From the NCBI GenBank assembly GCA_002494885.1, contig DACV01000008.1:1-52667 (forward strand): a stretch of DNA of 52,667 nt. Reading direction: 5' to 3'. Below are positions 24,728-32,761 of this stretch, one piece after another. The notes under the pieces were generated by a model. The model ran no database searches. It was not told the origin of the DNA and worked only from the letters and a program-made list of their open reading frames with translations. How positions within the stretch are numbered: position 1 is the first letter of the stretch; each line of letters begins with the position of its first letter. The translations under genes and the position numbers were made by a program. The stretch is from Methanobacterium sp. UBA44. Its GTDB lineage: Archaea > Methanobacteriota > Methanobacteria > Methanobacteriales > Methanobacteriaceae.

Positions 24728-25480
24728 ATGCCAAAAAGATACGAAGGAATGGCTTACTGGGAAATTGTAAGCAGGCAGATGGGTGTTGTTACCAGATCAG
24801 AGCAGAAAAGGATTAAAGACGCTGCAATCACCGTTATCGGTTGCGGTGGGATCGGTGGAGCTGCTGCAGAGATGCTTGTAAGAATGGGTGTTGGAAACCT
24901 CAAAATAATCGATAAAGACAGCTTCGATGTCTCTAATATTAATCGCCAGCTCATGAGTAGCTTCTACAGTGTTGGAAAGTCCAAGGTGGACGTGACCTAT
25001 GAAACTTTGAAGTCAATAAACCCCTTTACAGATATCACAGCTGTTGAAGAAGAAGTAAATGAAAAAAATGTTAAAAAAATCATTGAAGGCAGCGATATAG
25101 TGATAGATGCCCTTGACAATCTTATAACGAGAATTTCAGTAAGTAGATGTGCTCTTGACCTTGAAATTCCATTTATTCATGGTGCCATTCATGGAACAAT
25201 GGGGCAAATAAGCGTTTTTACAGATAAAACCCCTTCTTATGAAGAGTTATTTAAATTACCTTCATTCCAAAAAGATTTAACTGGAGAAGTTATAGAAAAA
25301 ATAAAAGATATTGGAGCAGAAGTTCCGCCTGTAATTGCCCCTGTTCCAAATATTGTGGGCTGTTTACAGGCATTCGAAGCATTTAAGCTCATTACACTAA
25401 AGGGAAAATCAATTATGGCTCCAGATGTTTTAATGTTCGATCTTCTTGGTAAAGAACCATTTTCCACAGTTAAATTCTGA
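24728..25480 (+). CDS. ThiF/MoeB/HesA-family E1-like adenylyltransferase
   Basis: Adenylates the C-terminal glycine of a ubiquitin-like sulfur-carrier protein, the first step in sulfur transfer for thiamine, molybdopterin or tRNA thiolation. Motifs: nucleotide loop GCGGIGGAAAEMLVRMG (near residue 40), IDKDSFDVSNINRQ with the Arg that contacts ATP, and the magnesium Asp in IDALDNLITR. The usual pair of zinc-binding CxxC motifs of MoeB and ThiF is absent, so it is an unusual branch or does not bind zinc. Upstream TTG at 24707 would overlap the ribosome binding site GGAGATCC; ATG at 24728 is preferred. It may be co-transcribed with cofH. Molybdopterin synthesis would fit the metal genes later in the window, but that is inference. 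Confidence 0.85.
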   Translation: MPKRYEGMAYWEIVSRQMGVVTRSEQKRIKDAAITVIGCGGIGGAAAEMLVRMGVGNLKIIDKDSFDVSNINRQLMSSFYSVGKSKVDVTYETLKSINPFTDITAVEEEVNEKNVKKIIEGSDIVIDALDNLITRISVSRCALDLEIPFIHGAIHGTMGQISVFTDKTPSYEELFKLPSFQKDLTGEVIEKIKDIGAEVPPVIAPVPNIVGCLQAFEAFKLITLKGKSIMAPDVLMFDLLGKEPFSTVKF

Positions 25481-25499
25481 TTACCTGAACATTAATTCT

Positions 25500-25519
25500 G
25501 CTAAAAAACAAATTTTAGC
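25500..25519 (+). terminator. Possible hairpin terminator after the E1-like gene
   Basis: GCTAAAA (25500-25506) pairs with TTTTAGC (25513-25519) around AACAAA, 20 bases after the stop. No strong T-run follows, so its role is uncertain. Confidence 0.35.
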
Positions 25520-25745
25520 CAATTCTACCAATTAAATAAAGTTATCAATATTATTTTTTGAACATGAGCACATGATTTGATGATAATGCTGTACTTCTTT
25601 CAATGAATTTTTTAATTATATGGAAATATTTTAATATTTAAATGGTTATACTATAAACAGATATAATTATTTGAATAAAATTCAAGTAAATCTGTCCCTT
25701 AGAAATTAGCCTAAAAAATCGTTTGGGCAATCAGGAGATGAAAAA

Positions 25746-27071
25746 ATGCCATCTAAAGAGGAAATATTAGAATACGTTACAAAAAATAACATAGAATTTA
25801 TCAGATTATGGTTTACAGATTTAAACGGTATTTTAAAAGGGTTTGCCATTACTGAGGATGAACTGGAAAATGCTTTGAATAGGGGGATGGGATTTGATGG
25901 TTCAAGCATTACCGGTTTTCAGGATATTGAAGAATCAGACATGATCGCAAAACCGGACCTGGATACTTTTGCAGTTCTTCCCTGGAGACCTGAAGAACAC
26001 CCTGTAGCTCGTATGATATGCGATATCTATCAGCCTAAAGGTAATCCCTACGAAGGAGATCCACGTTATATTTTAAAAAGAGCCCTTAAAAAAATGGAAG
26101 AAATGGGATACGACCATTTCTACGTCGGCCCTGAACTTGAGTACTTCTATTTTAAATCAGCAGAAAAACCTGAACCCCTGGATAAAGGAGGATATTTCGA
26201 TCAAAATCCTCTGGATGTTGCTTCTAATTTAAGGAGAGATACAGTCTTATCTTTAAAAAAGTTAGGAATGAAAGTTGAATATTCCCATCATGAAGCTGCC
26301 TCGTCTCAGCATGAAATAGACATCAGATATGATGATGCGTTGAAAATGGCTGATAATATGGTTACTTACAGGGTAACGGTTAAAGAGATTGCCACCCAGC
26401 ATGGTGTTTATGCCACGTTCATGCCCAAACCATTATTTGGAGAATATGGATCCGGTATGCATACCCATCAATCCCTGTTTAAGGGAGAAAAAAATGCCTT
26501 CTTCGATCCTGAAGACCAGTACCACTTATCCAGTGATGCTAAGGCCTACATTGGAGGTATTTTACAGCATTCATCAGAGATGGCCCCAATATTAGCTCCC
26601 TGGATAAATTCCTATAAGAGATTAACTCCTGGATACGAGGCTCCGGTCTATATCGCCTGGTCAAACAGCAACCGTTCTGCCCTTATTCGTGTGCCCACTT
26701 ATCAGCCAGGGAGAGAAACTTCAACCAGGGTTGAGATACGATGCCCTGATCCTTCTGGTAACCCTTACATTCAACTTGCAATCATGTTAATGGCAGGATT
26801 AAAAGGAATAAAAGAGGAATGCGAGTTACCTGATCCTATGGAACTTAACCTTTATGATTTAACCGAAAAAGAGAGGTTAGAAAAAGGAATTAAAGCTTTA
26901 CCTGGTAGTTTAGAGGAGGCCATTAAATATGCTGAAAATTCACAGTTAGTAAAGGAAACCCTTGGTTCTCACAGCTTTGAAAGATTTATGTCTTTAAAGA
27001 AAATGGAATGCGATGAATACCGGCGCCAGGTAACTGATTGGGAAATCAAAAAGTATTATCCAATTTTATAG
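25746..27071 (+). CDS. glnA: Glutamine synthetase type I, paralogue 1
   Basis: Catalyses ATP-dependent formation of glutamine from glutamate and ammonia, as a dodecamer. Type I signatures are present: FDGSSITGFQDIEESDM, GPELEYFYF (metal-binding Glu), EYSHHEAASSQHEID, FMPKPLFGEYGSGMHTHQSL and the latch region NSYKRLTPGYEAPVYIAW. It carries NLYDL near residue 395, the motif that holds the adenylylated Tyr in bacterial GSI-beta enzymes. Its SHHEAASSQ segment departs from the usual SHHEVGPGQ seen in paralogue 2. Length of 441 is normal. RBS CAGGAGATGA precedes the ATG. I find no GGAA-N6-TTCC site in its promoter, so it may not be NrpR-controlled. It could have a specialised substrate. Confidence 0.9.
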   Translation: MPSKEEILEYVTKNNIEFIRLWFTDLNGILKGFAITEDELENALNRGMGFDGSSITGFQDIEESDMIAKPDLDTFAVLPWRPEEHPVARMICDIYQPKGNPYEGDPRYILKRALKKMEEMGYDHFYVGPELEYFYFKSAEKPEPLDKGGYFDQNPLDVASNLRRDTVLSLKKLGMKVEYSHHEAASSQHEIDIRYDDALKMADNMVTYRVTVKEIATQHGVYATFMPKPLFGEYGSGMHTHQSLFKGEKNAFFDPEDQYHLSSDAKAYIGGILQHSSEMAPILAPWINSYKRLTPGYEAPVYIAWSNSNRSALIRVPTYQPGRETSTRVEIRCPDPSGNPYIQLAIMLMAGLKGIKEECELPDPMELNLYDLTEKERLEKGIKALPGSLEEAIKYAENSQLVKETLGSHSFERFMSLKKMECDEYRRQVTDWEIKKYYPIL

Positions 27072-27162
27072 ATTAAACAATTAGATAATACTTTTTAAAT
27101 GATTTTAAGCTTTTATTTTAAATTATTTTATTCATTCAATTCTGATTTCAATTGTTTCCGAA

Positions 27163-27173
27163 ACATTTATATA
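27163..27173 (+). promoter_or_regulatory. TATA box of the second glutamine synthetase
   Basis: ACATTTATATA, preceded by the A/C-rich CCGAAA (BRE-like), lies about 60 bases before the ATG. Transcription should start near 27195, overlapping the NrpR operator. Confidence 0.7.
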
Positions 27174-27182
27174 CAACTAAGA

Positions 27183-27196
27183 GGAAACATACTTCC
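27183..27196. promoter_or_regulatory. NrpR operator GGAA-N6-TTCC
   Basis: GGAA (27183-27186), six bases ACATAC, TTCC (27193-27196) is a perfect match to the palindromic operator established for NrpR in Methanococcus maripaludis. It is 10 bases after the TATA box, where bound repressor would block RNA polymerase. The nrpR gene lies just downstream of the controlled gene. Confidence 0.85.
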
Positions 27197-27233
27197 GGTA
27201 CAAATTTACTCTAATTATCATCGGAGGTAAATA

Positions 27234-28562
27234 ATGTCGGATAAAATAGGAAATGTTATTGAAAATATAGAAAGATGTGGCACAAAGTTTGTAAGGCTGC
27301 AGTTTGTAGATATCCACGGAACCCCCAAAAACATGGCGATTCCACTGGTTAAACCAGATGATATTGAAGATGTAATAAAAGATGGTCTTCTCTTTGATGG
27401 TTCGTCTGTTGATGGTTTCGTTAACATTTATGAGAGCGATCTTATTCTTAAACCGGACCCAGATACTTTCTCCAGTCTACCGTGGAGACCCGAAGAAAGA
27501 GGAGTCTGCAGATTTATTTGTGACATTTACTGGCCAGAAGGAAAACCTTTCGAAGGAGATCCAAGATACATACTAAGAAGAACCTTGGAAAAAGCAAAAA
27601 AAGAAGGATATGAATACTATGTCGGGCCAGAACCTGAATTTTTCATAATTGGCGAGGATGAAAACGGATACATAGTACCCCACGATCAGGGCGTATATTT
27701 CGATGTTGAACCTGTAGATCAGGGAACAGACGTTAGGAGAGAATTAGTTTTAGGATTAGAATCATTAAACTTCGATATTGAAGTAAGCCACCACGAAGTA
27801 GGCCCTGGACAGCACGAAATTGATTTTAAATTTGATAAAGCATTAAAAACAGCAGATGCTGTGATAACATTTAAACAGGCCATTAAAGCTATTGTTGATA
27901 ACCTCGGATACATGGTTACTTTCATGCCCAAGCCTTTCTTTGGGGTAAACGGTAGTGGAATGCACATCAACCAGAGTCTATTTAAAAATGGTAAGAACAT
28001 GTTCTTCGATCCTGATGCTAATAACCAGCTTTCTGAAGATGCGCTCTACTTTGCTGGAGGCCTACTAAAGCACTCCAAAGCACTTTCAGCTGTTGTAGCA
28101 CCTACTGTAAACTCCTACAAAAGACTTGTTCCAGGATATGAAGCACCTGTTTACATAGCATACGGCCTCAGGAACAGATCCACACTGGTAAGAATACCCT
28201 CATCACGTGGTAAAGGTACAAGGTTAGAATTAAGATGCCCTGACCCATCATGTAACCCATATCTCGCATTTGCAGCAACACTTGAAGCTGGACTTGATGG
28301 TATTAAAAATAAGATCCATCCAGGAGAACCAGAAGAAATAGACATGTTCGAACTGAATGAGGACGAGTTAAGTGCTCGTGGAGTAGATACATTACCATCC
28401 AGCCTATGGGAAGCCTACCATGCACTTGAAAAAGATGAAGTGGTAAAATCTGCACTTGGAGACCATGTTTACAACCAGTTCATGGACATAAAACGAAAAG
28501 AATGGGATGACTATAGAATACAGGTATTCCAGTACGAATTAGACAAATACTTATATATCTAA
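27234..28562 (+). CDS. glnA: Glutamine synthetase type I, paralogue 2 (NrpR-controlled)
   Basis: Canonical archaeal GSI of 442 residues with FDGSSVDGFVNIYESD, GPEPEFFII, EVSHHEVGPGQHEID, FMPKPFFGVNGSGMHINQSL, NSYKRLVPGYEAPVYIAY and RLELRCPDPSCNPYLAF. The position of the adenylylated tyrosine reads DMFEL, so it cannot be controlled by that modification. RBS ATCGGAGGT lies before the ATG. Its promoter has a strong TATA box and a perfect NrpR operator, indicating repression when nitrogen is plentiful. This is probably the main ammonium-assimilating glutamine synthetase. It is followed after about 220 bases by nrpR. Confidence 0.93.
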   Translation: MSDKIGNVIENIERCGTKFVRLQFVDIHGTPKNMAIPLVKPDDIEDVIKDGLLFDGSSVDGFVNIYESDLILKPDPDTFSSLPWRPEERGVCRFICDIYWPEGKPFEGDPRYILRRTLEKAKKEGYEYYVGPEPEFFIIGEDENGYIVPHDQGVYFDVEPVDQGTDVRRELVLGLESLNFDIEVSHHEVGPGQHEIDFKFDKALKTADAVITFKQAIKAIVDNLGYMVTFMPKPFFGVNGSGMHINQSLFKNGKNMFFDPDANNQLSEDALYFAGGLLKHSKALSAVVAPTVNSYKRLVPGYEAPVYIAYGLRNRSTLVRIPSSRGKGTRLELRCPDPSCNPYLAFAATLEAGLDGIKNKIHPGEPEEIDMFELNEDELSARGVDTLPSSLWEAYHALEKDEVVKSALGDHVYNQFMDIKRKEWDDYRIQVFQYELDKYLYI

Positions 28563-28783
28563 TTTTTCCTCCTTATATCTTTTTAATTATTATTTTTTAG
28601 TTTAGATTAAGAATAACAAAGCAGACACTACTGTTGTGATTTTATAAATATAATTAATTAGGACTATGAAAAGAAAATTATGCTGAATACAATTCAAAAA
28701 TGCTTTATAACTTGAAATAAATACAATTACCAAGATTTACAGATTCAAGTTAATTTATTGAATAACTTTAATATGGTGGATAA

Positions 28784-30496
28784 ATGCCTGATGAAACTGA
28801 TCGTAAAATGATAGAAATCTTGAGGATACTTGCAGACCATGATAAAGTCCTTGGAGCAAAGACCATTGCCGAAGAGCTTAAAAGAAAAGGATATGATCTT
28901 GGAGAAAGGGCTGTAAGGTATCACATGCGCATTCTGGATGAAAAAGGGTTTACAGAACGTATTGGTTACGCTGGAAGGGAAATAACTGAAAAAGGACTAA
29001 AAGAGCTTGATAAAGGCCTTATTTATGATCAGGTGGATTTTTCATTTTCTAAATTTGAGGGGATGATCTATCAAACCTCATTGAATCCTGATAATCTCAA
29101 GGGAACCGTTATTGTGAACACATCAAGCTTTATCTATGATGACAAAGTGGTTGACATAATTAAAGAAGTTTTTAGTGCGGGTATTTCAGTAAGCCCTTAT
29201 ATCAAACTCTCTGATATGGACTCTAGCAATAACGAAAGTTCTAATAAAAAAGAGGTGAGACTGGACACTATTTGTGGAACTACAATTGATGGAATGCTCC
29301 TTAATGAAGGAATTCCTGTGATTCCACAGTATGGAGGTCTTGTCAAGGTTGAAGAATATGTACCAATACGATTTACTGAACTTATAGCCTATAAGAAGAC
29401 ATCGATGACTCCTCTTGATGCTTTTACTGCAAAAGAAATGACATCTGTCTTATCTGTGGCAAGAGAAGGAAATGGTATGATTCCTGCAAACTTCAGGATA
29501 ATTCCTGCATCTGCAAGAGAGAACGCAGTTGAACTATTCAGTAAACTTAAAAAAATAGGAATATCTGGTGTTTTAAAAATTGGAGAAAGTGGAAAACCTG
29601 TTTTAGGAGTCCCTGTAGAGGATGATATGGTGGGTATTGCCATAACCGGAGGAATAGCACCACTTTGTGCCGCTAAAGAAGCTGGTTGTTCTGTAAACAT
29701 TAAATTAGCAGAAAATATAATGGAATTTAAAAACCTGGAGAATATGACTCCTGTAAAAGCAGTTATAAAAAATGCAGGCCCTGAAACATCACAAAAGGTC
29801 AAATTTTTACTTTCAAAAGCATGGAACCTTATATATGGTGTTGACTATGATATTGAATCTGATAAGGGGAAAGTCATTGTAAATGTATCCTATGTAAATA
29901 ATCAGGATCTTGACACTGCGGTGGAAATAATAAACGACGTTTTTGCATCTAAGCCAGAATACTGCACTACAAAGTATTTTAAATTGATTCCACATGCTCA
30001 TGAAGATAAAACAGGCATTGCAACTGTCTGCAGCTTGACCGTTGATGGGATATTGATCAAAAATAATATATTGACCACCCCTAAATATGGCGGAATCCTG
30101 GAAATAGAGGGAAAAACCCCACGATTCACTGATTTAACTGCATACAGTGGTTCGAGCCTTGATCCCCATGAAGTTTATCTTTCAAAAGGCATGACATCTG
30201 TTTTAGATGTATTAAATGGTAGCGGCAGGATACTGGCCAGTTTAAGGGAAATTCCATATCTTGCACGCCCAGATGCAGTGGATATAATCGAAAAATTGAA
30301 AGAAACAGGATTTTCAATACTGGATATTGGAAAGCCCAGTGAATTACTGTATAATGCAAAAGTAGAACGATACCACGCAGGTATTGTCGCGCCAGGCGGT
30401 TTAAATCCTATTGCAGCTTTAAATGAATCAGGAATCTCTGTCCACGCTAAAGCCGTAGAAACAATGATGGATATCTCTAAAATGGAAGAATTTTAA
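28784..30496 (+). CDS. nrpR: NrpR: global nitrogen repressor
   Basis: Euryarchaeal repressor of nitrogen assimilation genes; binds GGAA-N6-TTCC and is released by 2-oxoglutarate. A winged helix-turn-helix occupies residues about 1-75 (ILADHDKVLGAKTIAEELKR, RAVRYHMRILDEKGF). Two tandem NrpR (DUF128) effector domains follow, about residues 85-315 and 325-570; each has the same pattern (TICGTTIDGMLLNEGIPVIP and TVCSLTVDGILIKNNILTTP; YGG; KGMTSVL). One protein with both domains is the usual form in Methanobacteriales. RBS GGTGGAT is directly before the ATG. I see no own operator upstream, so autoregulation is not evident. Confidence 0.94.
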   Translation: MPDETDRKMIEILRILADHDKVLGAKTIAEELKRKGYDLGERAVRYHMRILDEKGFTERIGYAGREITEKGLKELDKGLIYDQVDFSFSKFEGMIYQTSLNPDNLKGTVIVNTSSFIYDDKVVDIIKEVFSAGISVSPYIKLSDMDSSNNESSNKKEVRLDTICGTTIDGMLLNEGIPVIPQYGGLVKVEEYVPIRFTELIAYKKTSMTPLDAFTAKEMTSVLSVAREGNGMIPANFRIIPASARENAVELFSKLKKIGISGVLKIGESGKPVLGVPVEDDMVGIAITGGIAPLCAAKEAGCSVNIKLAENIMEFKNLENMTPVKAVIKNAGPETSQKVKFLLSKAWNLIYGVDYDIESDKGKVIVNVSYVNNQDLDTAVEIINDVFASKPEYCTTKYFKLIPHAHEDKTGIATVCSLTVDGILIKNNILTTPKYGGILEIEGKTPRFTDLTAYSGSSLDPHEVYLSKGMTSVLDVLNGSGRILASLREIPYLARPDAVDIIEKLKETGFSILDIGKPSELLYNAKVERYHAGIVAPGGLNPIAALNESGISVHAKAVETMMDISKMEEF

Positions 30497-30572
30497 GATT
30501 TTATAAATCCTATTCTATTTTTTAATTTTATTAATTTTCATACTTAAGAAATCCAGCAGCACATTTTTCGAT

Positions 30573-30585
30573 ATGTTTATATATT
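30573..30585 (+). promoter_or_regulatory. TATA box for the ferredoxin/polyferredoxin operon
   Basis: TGTTTATATATTC lies about 195 bases before the ferredoxin ATG, giving an expected start of transcription near 30605 and a leader of about 165 bases made almost wholly of hairpins. Confidence 0.55.
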
Positions 30586-30599
30586 CACATCGCATATTT

Positions 30600-30758
30600 G
30601 ATAACATTAAGGTTTGGAGTTGAAGAAAAATGTTATCAAAATCATTTTGATACACGCAAAAATTAGAAATTTTTGCAGAGCATTTTTCTCAAATTAAAAA
30701 AAACAAAGTATTTTTGGAGCCATCAAATTCAATTTGGGGCCCAAAATATAAATATTTT
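30600..30758. repeat. Hairpin cluster in the ferredoxin operon leader
   Basis: Perfect stems: GATAACATT/AATGTTATC (30600-30608 with 30629-30637, 9 bp); TATCAAAAT/ATTTTGATA with a one-base loop (30634-30652, 9 bp); GCAAAAATT, loop AGA, AATTTTTGC (30656-30676, 9 bp); CAAATT/AATTTG (30724-30736); AAAATAT/ATATTTT (30743-30758). The first two share TATC at 30634-30637 and cannot form fully at the same time. Arms and loops are of the same type as in the 43.7 and 51.3 kb clusters. Confidence 0.75.
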
Positions 30759-30771
30759 AGGAGAGATCAAT

Positions 30772-30963
30772 ATGCCAGTTATTATAGACACTGAAAAATG
30801 TGGAAAAATCAAAAATTGCCCTGGAGAAGGATTATGCATTAAGATATGTGAACAGGGAGCACTTATTGAAGAAGATGATGACGTGGTACTTGTACCTGAA
30901 AACTGCGATGACTGTGATTTATGCATTCAAAATTGCCCCAATCAGGCAATATCCAAGGAATGA
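30772..30963 (+). CDS. Small 2[4Fe-4S] ferredoxin
   Basis: A 63-residue ferredoxin starting MPVIIDTEKCGKIKNC. Cluster one uses an unusual C-x5-C-x5-C-x3-C spacing (CGKIKNCPGEGLCIKIC) and cluster two the normal CDDCDLCIQNCP. RBS AGGAGAGAT lies before the ATG at 30772. A longer frame begins upstream at 30673, but that part is translated hairpin repeat and has no RBS. The polyferredoxin gene starts 5 bases after the stop, so the two are an operon and probably pass electrons to each other. The acidic stretch EEDDDVVLVPEN is typical of archaeal electron carriers. Confidence 0.85.
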   Translation: MPVIIDTEKCGKIKNCPGEGLCIKICEQGALIEEDDDVVLVPENCDDCDLCIQNCPNQAISKE

Positions 30964-30968
30964 TCTGA

Positions 30969-31979
30969 ATGGCCTCGATTGAAAGAAACGGGGATCAAAA
31001 ACGTTCCCTGGAACACAAAAACGAAAAATGCGTGGGCTGCGGCATATGCGCAGATATATGCCCTACCGAGTCAATAAGGTTAGGCCCAGTTCTACCCATA
31101 GCCCGGGGACTTGTAAAAATGGATTACATAAATCTAAACAATGATAAATGTGCCCTATGCGGTCTTTGTGCTGCTGCATGTCCTTTTGATGCTTTAGAGT
31201 TTAAGATCGATGATAAAAATATCAAAGAACTTGAAGCATACCCAAAATGGGAACATGAGGCAAAAATTGATGAAGGATCCTGTATATACTGCGGGCACTG
31301 CGTAAAGGTGTGTCCTAAAGATGCCATATTCATGCAAAAAACAATGCCTGAAAGATCTGAATTTGTAATTGGTGAAACTGAGATAAATGAAGATAAATGC
31401 ATCTATTGTGGTATGTGCGAAGATATATGTCCTGCAGAAGCCATCACTATTGAACCAAACGATGTAAGCTCAAGTAATCAGGAAATTGCAAAAGGAATCA
31501 ATATTGATGAATCTAAATGTGTTTACTGTGGTTTATGTAGGAGAATATGTCCAGAAGATGCCATTAAAATCATTTGTACAACATGTATGTATCGTGATGA
31601 GATAAAAGAGCCTGAAATTAAAGGAGACATCATATTAGACGAAGAAGAATGCATAAACTGTGGATGGTGTCAGGAAATATGTCCAAAAGACGCACCAGTG
31701 GTTACAAAACCATTTGAAGGTCAGATATACATGGACGAAGAAGCTGATTGTAAAGGAGACTCATGTCATGCATGCAAGGATGTATGTCCCTGTAACGCAG
31801 TCAGTATCGTTGATAACCTTTCAGAGATAAACCCAGACTTATGTGTATTATGTGGAGCATGTGCTAAAGCCTGTCCTCAAGATCGCGTTGTGGTTAAACG
31901 CGACAAAATAAATCTGAACAATATACGTTCTAAATCATGGCAAAAACGTATTTCGACTTTAATGGGAGATTCTGCCTAA
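30969..31979 (+). CDS. fwdF: Polyferredoxin with eight [4Fe-4S] clusters (FwdF-like)
   Basis: An electron-carrying protein with eight CxxCxxCxxxC(P) motifs: CVGCGICADICP, CALCGLCAAACP, CIYCGHCVKVCP, CIYCGMCEDICP, CVYCGLCRRICP, CINCGWCQEICP, CKGDSCHACKDVCP (one wider) and CVLCGACAKACP. Eight clusters, about 336 residues and the opening ERNGDQKRSLEH and GPVLPIARGLVKMDY fit FwdF, the polyferredoxin subunit of tungsten formylmethanofuran dehydrogenase, better than the 12-cluster MvhB. The other fwd genes are not next to it, so it may be a second copy or serve another complex; the gene symbol is therefore tentative. Position beside Mo/W uptake genes supports a link with the tungsten or molybdenum enzyme. 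Confidence 0.68.
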   Translation: MASIERNGDQKRSLEHKNEKCVGCGICADICPTESIRLGPVLPIARGLVKMDYINLNNDKCALCGLCAAACPFDALEFKIDDKNIKELEAYPKWEHEAKIDEGSCIYCGHCVKVCPKDAIFMQKTMPERSEFVIGETEINEDKCIYCGMCEDICPAEAITIEPNDVSSSNQEIAKGINIDESKCVYCGLCRRICPEDAIKIICTTCMYRDEIKEPEIKGDIILDEEECINCGWCQEICPKDAPVVTKPFEGQIYMDEEADCKGDSCHACKDVCPCNAVSIVDNLSEINPDLCVLCGACAKACPQDRVVVKRDKINLNNIRSKSWQKRISTLMGDSA

Positions 31980-32045
31980 TAATCTCCTTTTTATTTTTTA
32001 AAAAAGAATTAAAAAAAGAAATTAGAAATAATTAAATGTCAATGG

Positions 32046-32255
32046 TTATTTTTTAGCAACAAGAACTTCACTGGCCTTAATTACCGCATAAACTTCCTCA
32101 CCCTCTTTAAGACCTAATTCTTCCGCGGCTTCTGTAGTTATGCTTGCAGTTACTGTTCCCGGAGATTCTATTTTTATTTTAACAGTGGCTGTTACCGGTC
32201 CTTTGTCAATCCCTTCAATTTTGCCTTTTAAAATATTTCTTGCACTTATTTTCAT
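32046..32255 (-). CDS. Molbindin (Mop-domain) 1
   Basis: A 69-residue single Mop/TOBE domain, the molybdate/tungstate-binding fold found in molbindins and ModE/ModC tails. It begins MKISARNILKGKIEGIDKG and has the family's PGTVTASITTEAAEELGLKEG segment, with SARN and ITTEAAE as oxyanion-binding edges. It probably forms a hexamer that stores or buffers oxyanion in the cytoplasm. It is transcribed away from tupA across a 500-base region. A near-identical copy lies at 36669-36878 with the same divergent arrangement next to the second tupA. Confidence 0.92.
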   Translation of the reverse strand: MKISARNILKGKIEGIDKGPVTATVKIKIESPGTVTASITTEAAEELGLKEGEEVYAVIKASEVLVAKK

Positions 32256-32435
32256 TTACATCACCACTTATATTATTGTAGAAACTCATTAATAAAAATA
32301 GTTGTGAATTTAATCTTTCCTCTATTATAACATGGATTTAAGAGAAAAGTATATATACTCAATATGTAATATAATGCATTACGTTCCACAAATTAAAAAG
32401 ACTACTATTGTTTAATTCCTCGAACGAATGTTTTT

Positions 32436-32469
32436 GAACCGGAGCCTAAAACCCTCCGTGCTTCGGTTC
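32436..32469. other. Bulged hairpin of unknown function
   Basis: GAACC (32436-32440) pairs with GGTTC (32465-32469), and GGAG (32441-32444) pairs with CTCC (32454-32457) around the loop CCTAAAACC; GTGCTTC is bulged out. It is the most GC-rich spot in an otherwise AT-rich 500-base gap, which argues for a structured RNA or a regulatory element. Confidence 0.4.
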
Positions 32470-32556
32470 CATATTAATTTTATTTTCTATAATAAATAAT
32501 AGATATATTAGTTTTTATTAATGTAAATCAAAATAAGCCGCATTATAAAATGGGGA

Positions 32557-32575
32557 GGATGCCAAAGAGGCATCC
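32557..32575. other. Perfect 7-bp hairpin upstream of tupA
   Basis: GGATGCC, loop AAAGA, GGCATCC. No T-run follows on either strand, so it is not an evident terminator. It may belong to the tupA leader or end an unseen small RNA. Confidence 0.4.
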
Positions 32576-32761
32576 CATCGTATATGTCTTAAAATAGGTG
32601 TCCATAACATCTCTCAAGTAAACAATATTTTAATAAAGATGTCGTAATGTACTATAATACAGTTCGTGCTTATAAATTTTTCTATTTTAAACTTTACGAT
32701 ATGCTTAAATATGTCCTTCAATAAATTTTTTATAAAAAATATCAATTAAGGAGGTAAATTC

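Larger units (their letters stand above)
32256..32761. promoter_or_regulatory. Divergent control region of molbindin 1 and tupA 1
   Basis: About 500 bases without a gene. AGTATATATACT (32349-32360) is a symmetric TATA box for the molbindin side, with GTAAT/ATTAC (32366-32382) beside it as a possible operator. The middle holds two stems: GAACCGGAG/CTCC..GGTTC (32436-32469) and GGATGCC, loop AAAGA, GGCATCC (32557-32575). The tupA RBS is AAGGAGGT. The length suggests a long structured leader, or an unrecognised small RNA, in front of tupA. Confidence 0.5.

Noticed and set aside
25570..25745. NrpR operator before the first glutamine synthetase
   Set aside because: Only GGAAATATTT without a TTCC half-site is present.
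30673..30771. N-terminal extension of the small ferredoxin from an upstream start
   Set aside because: The extension lies in the hairpin cluster; ATG at 30772 has a good RBS and gives a normal ferredoxin length.
32557..32575. Moco/Tuco riboswitch
   Set aside because: Only a simple hairpin is visible; the multi-helix architecture of that riboswitch is not.
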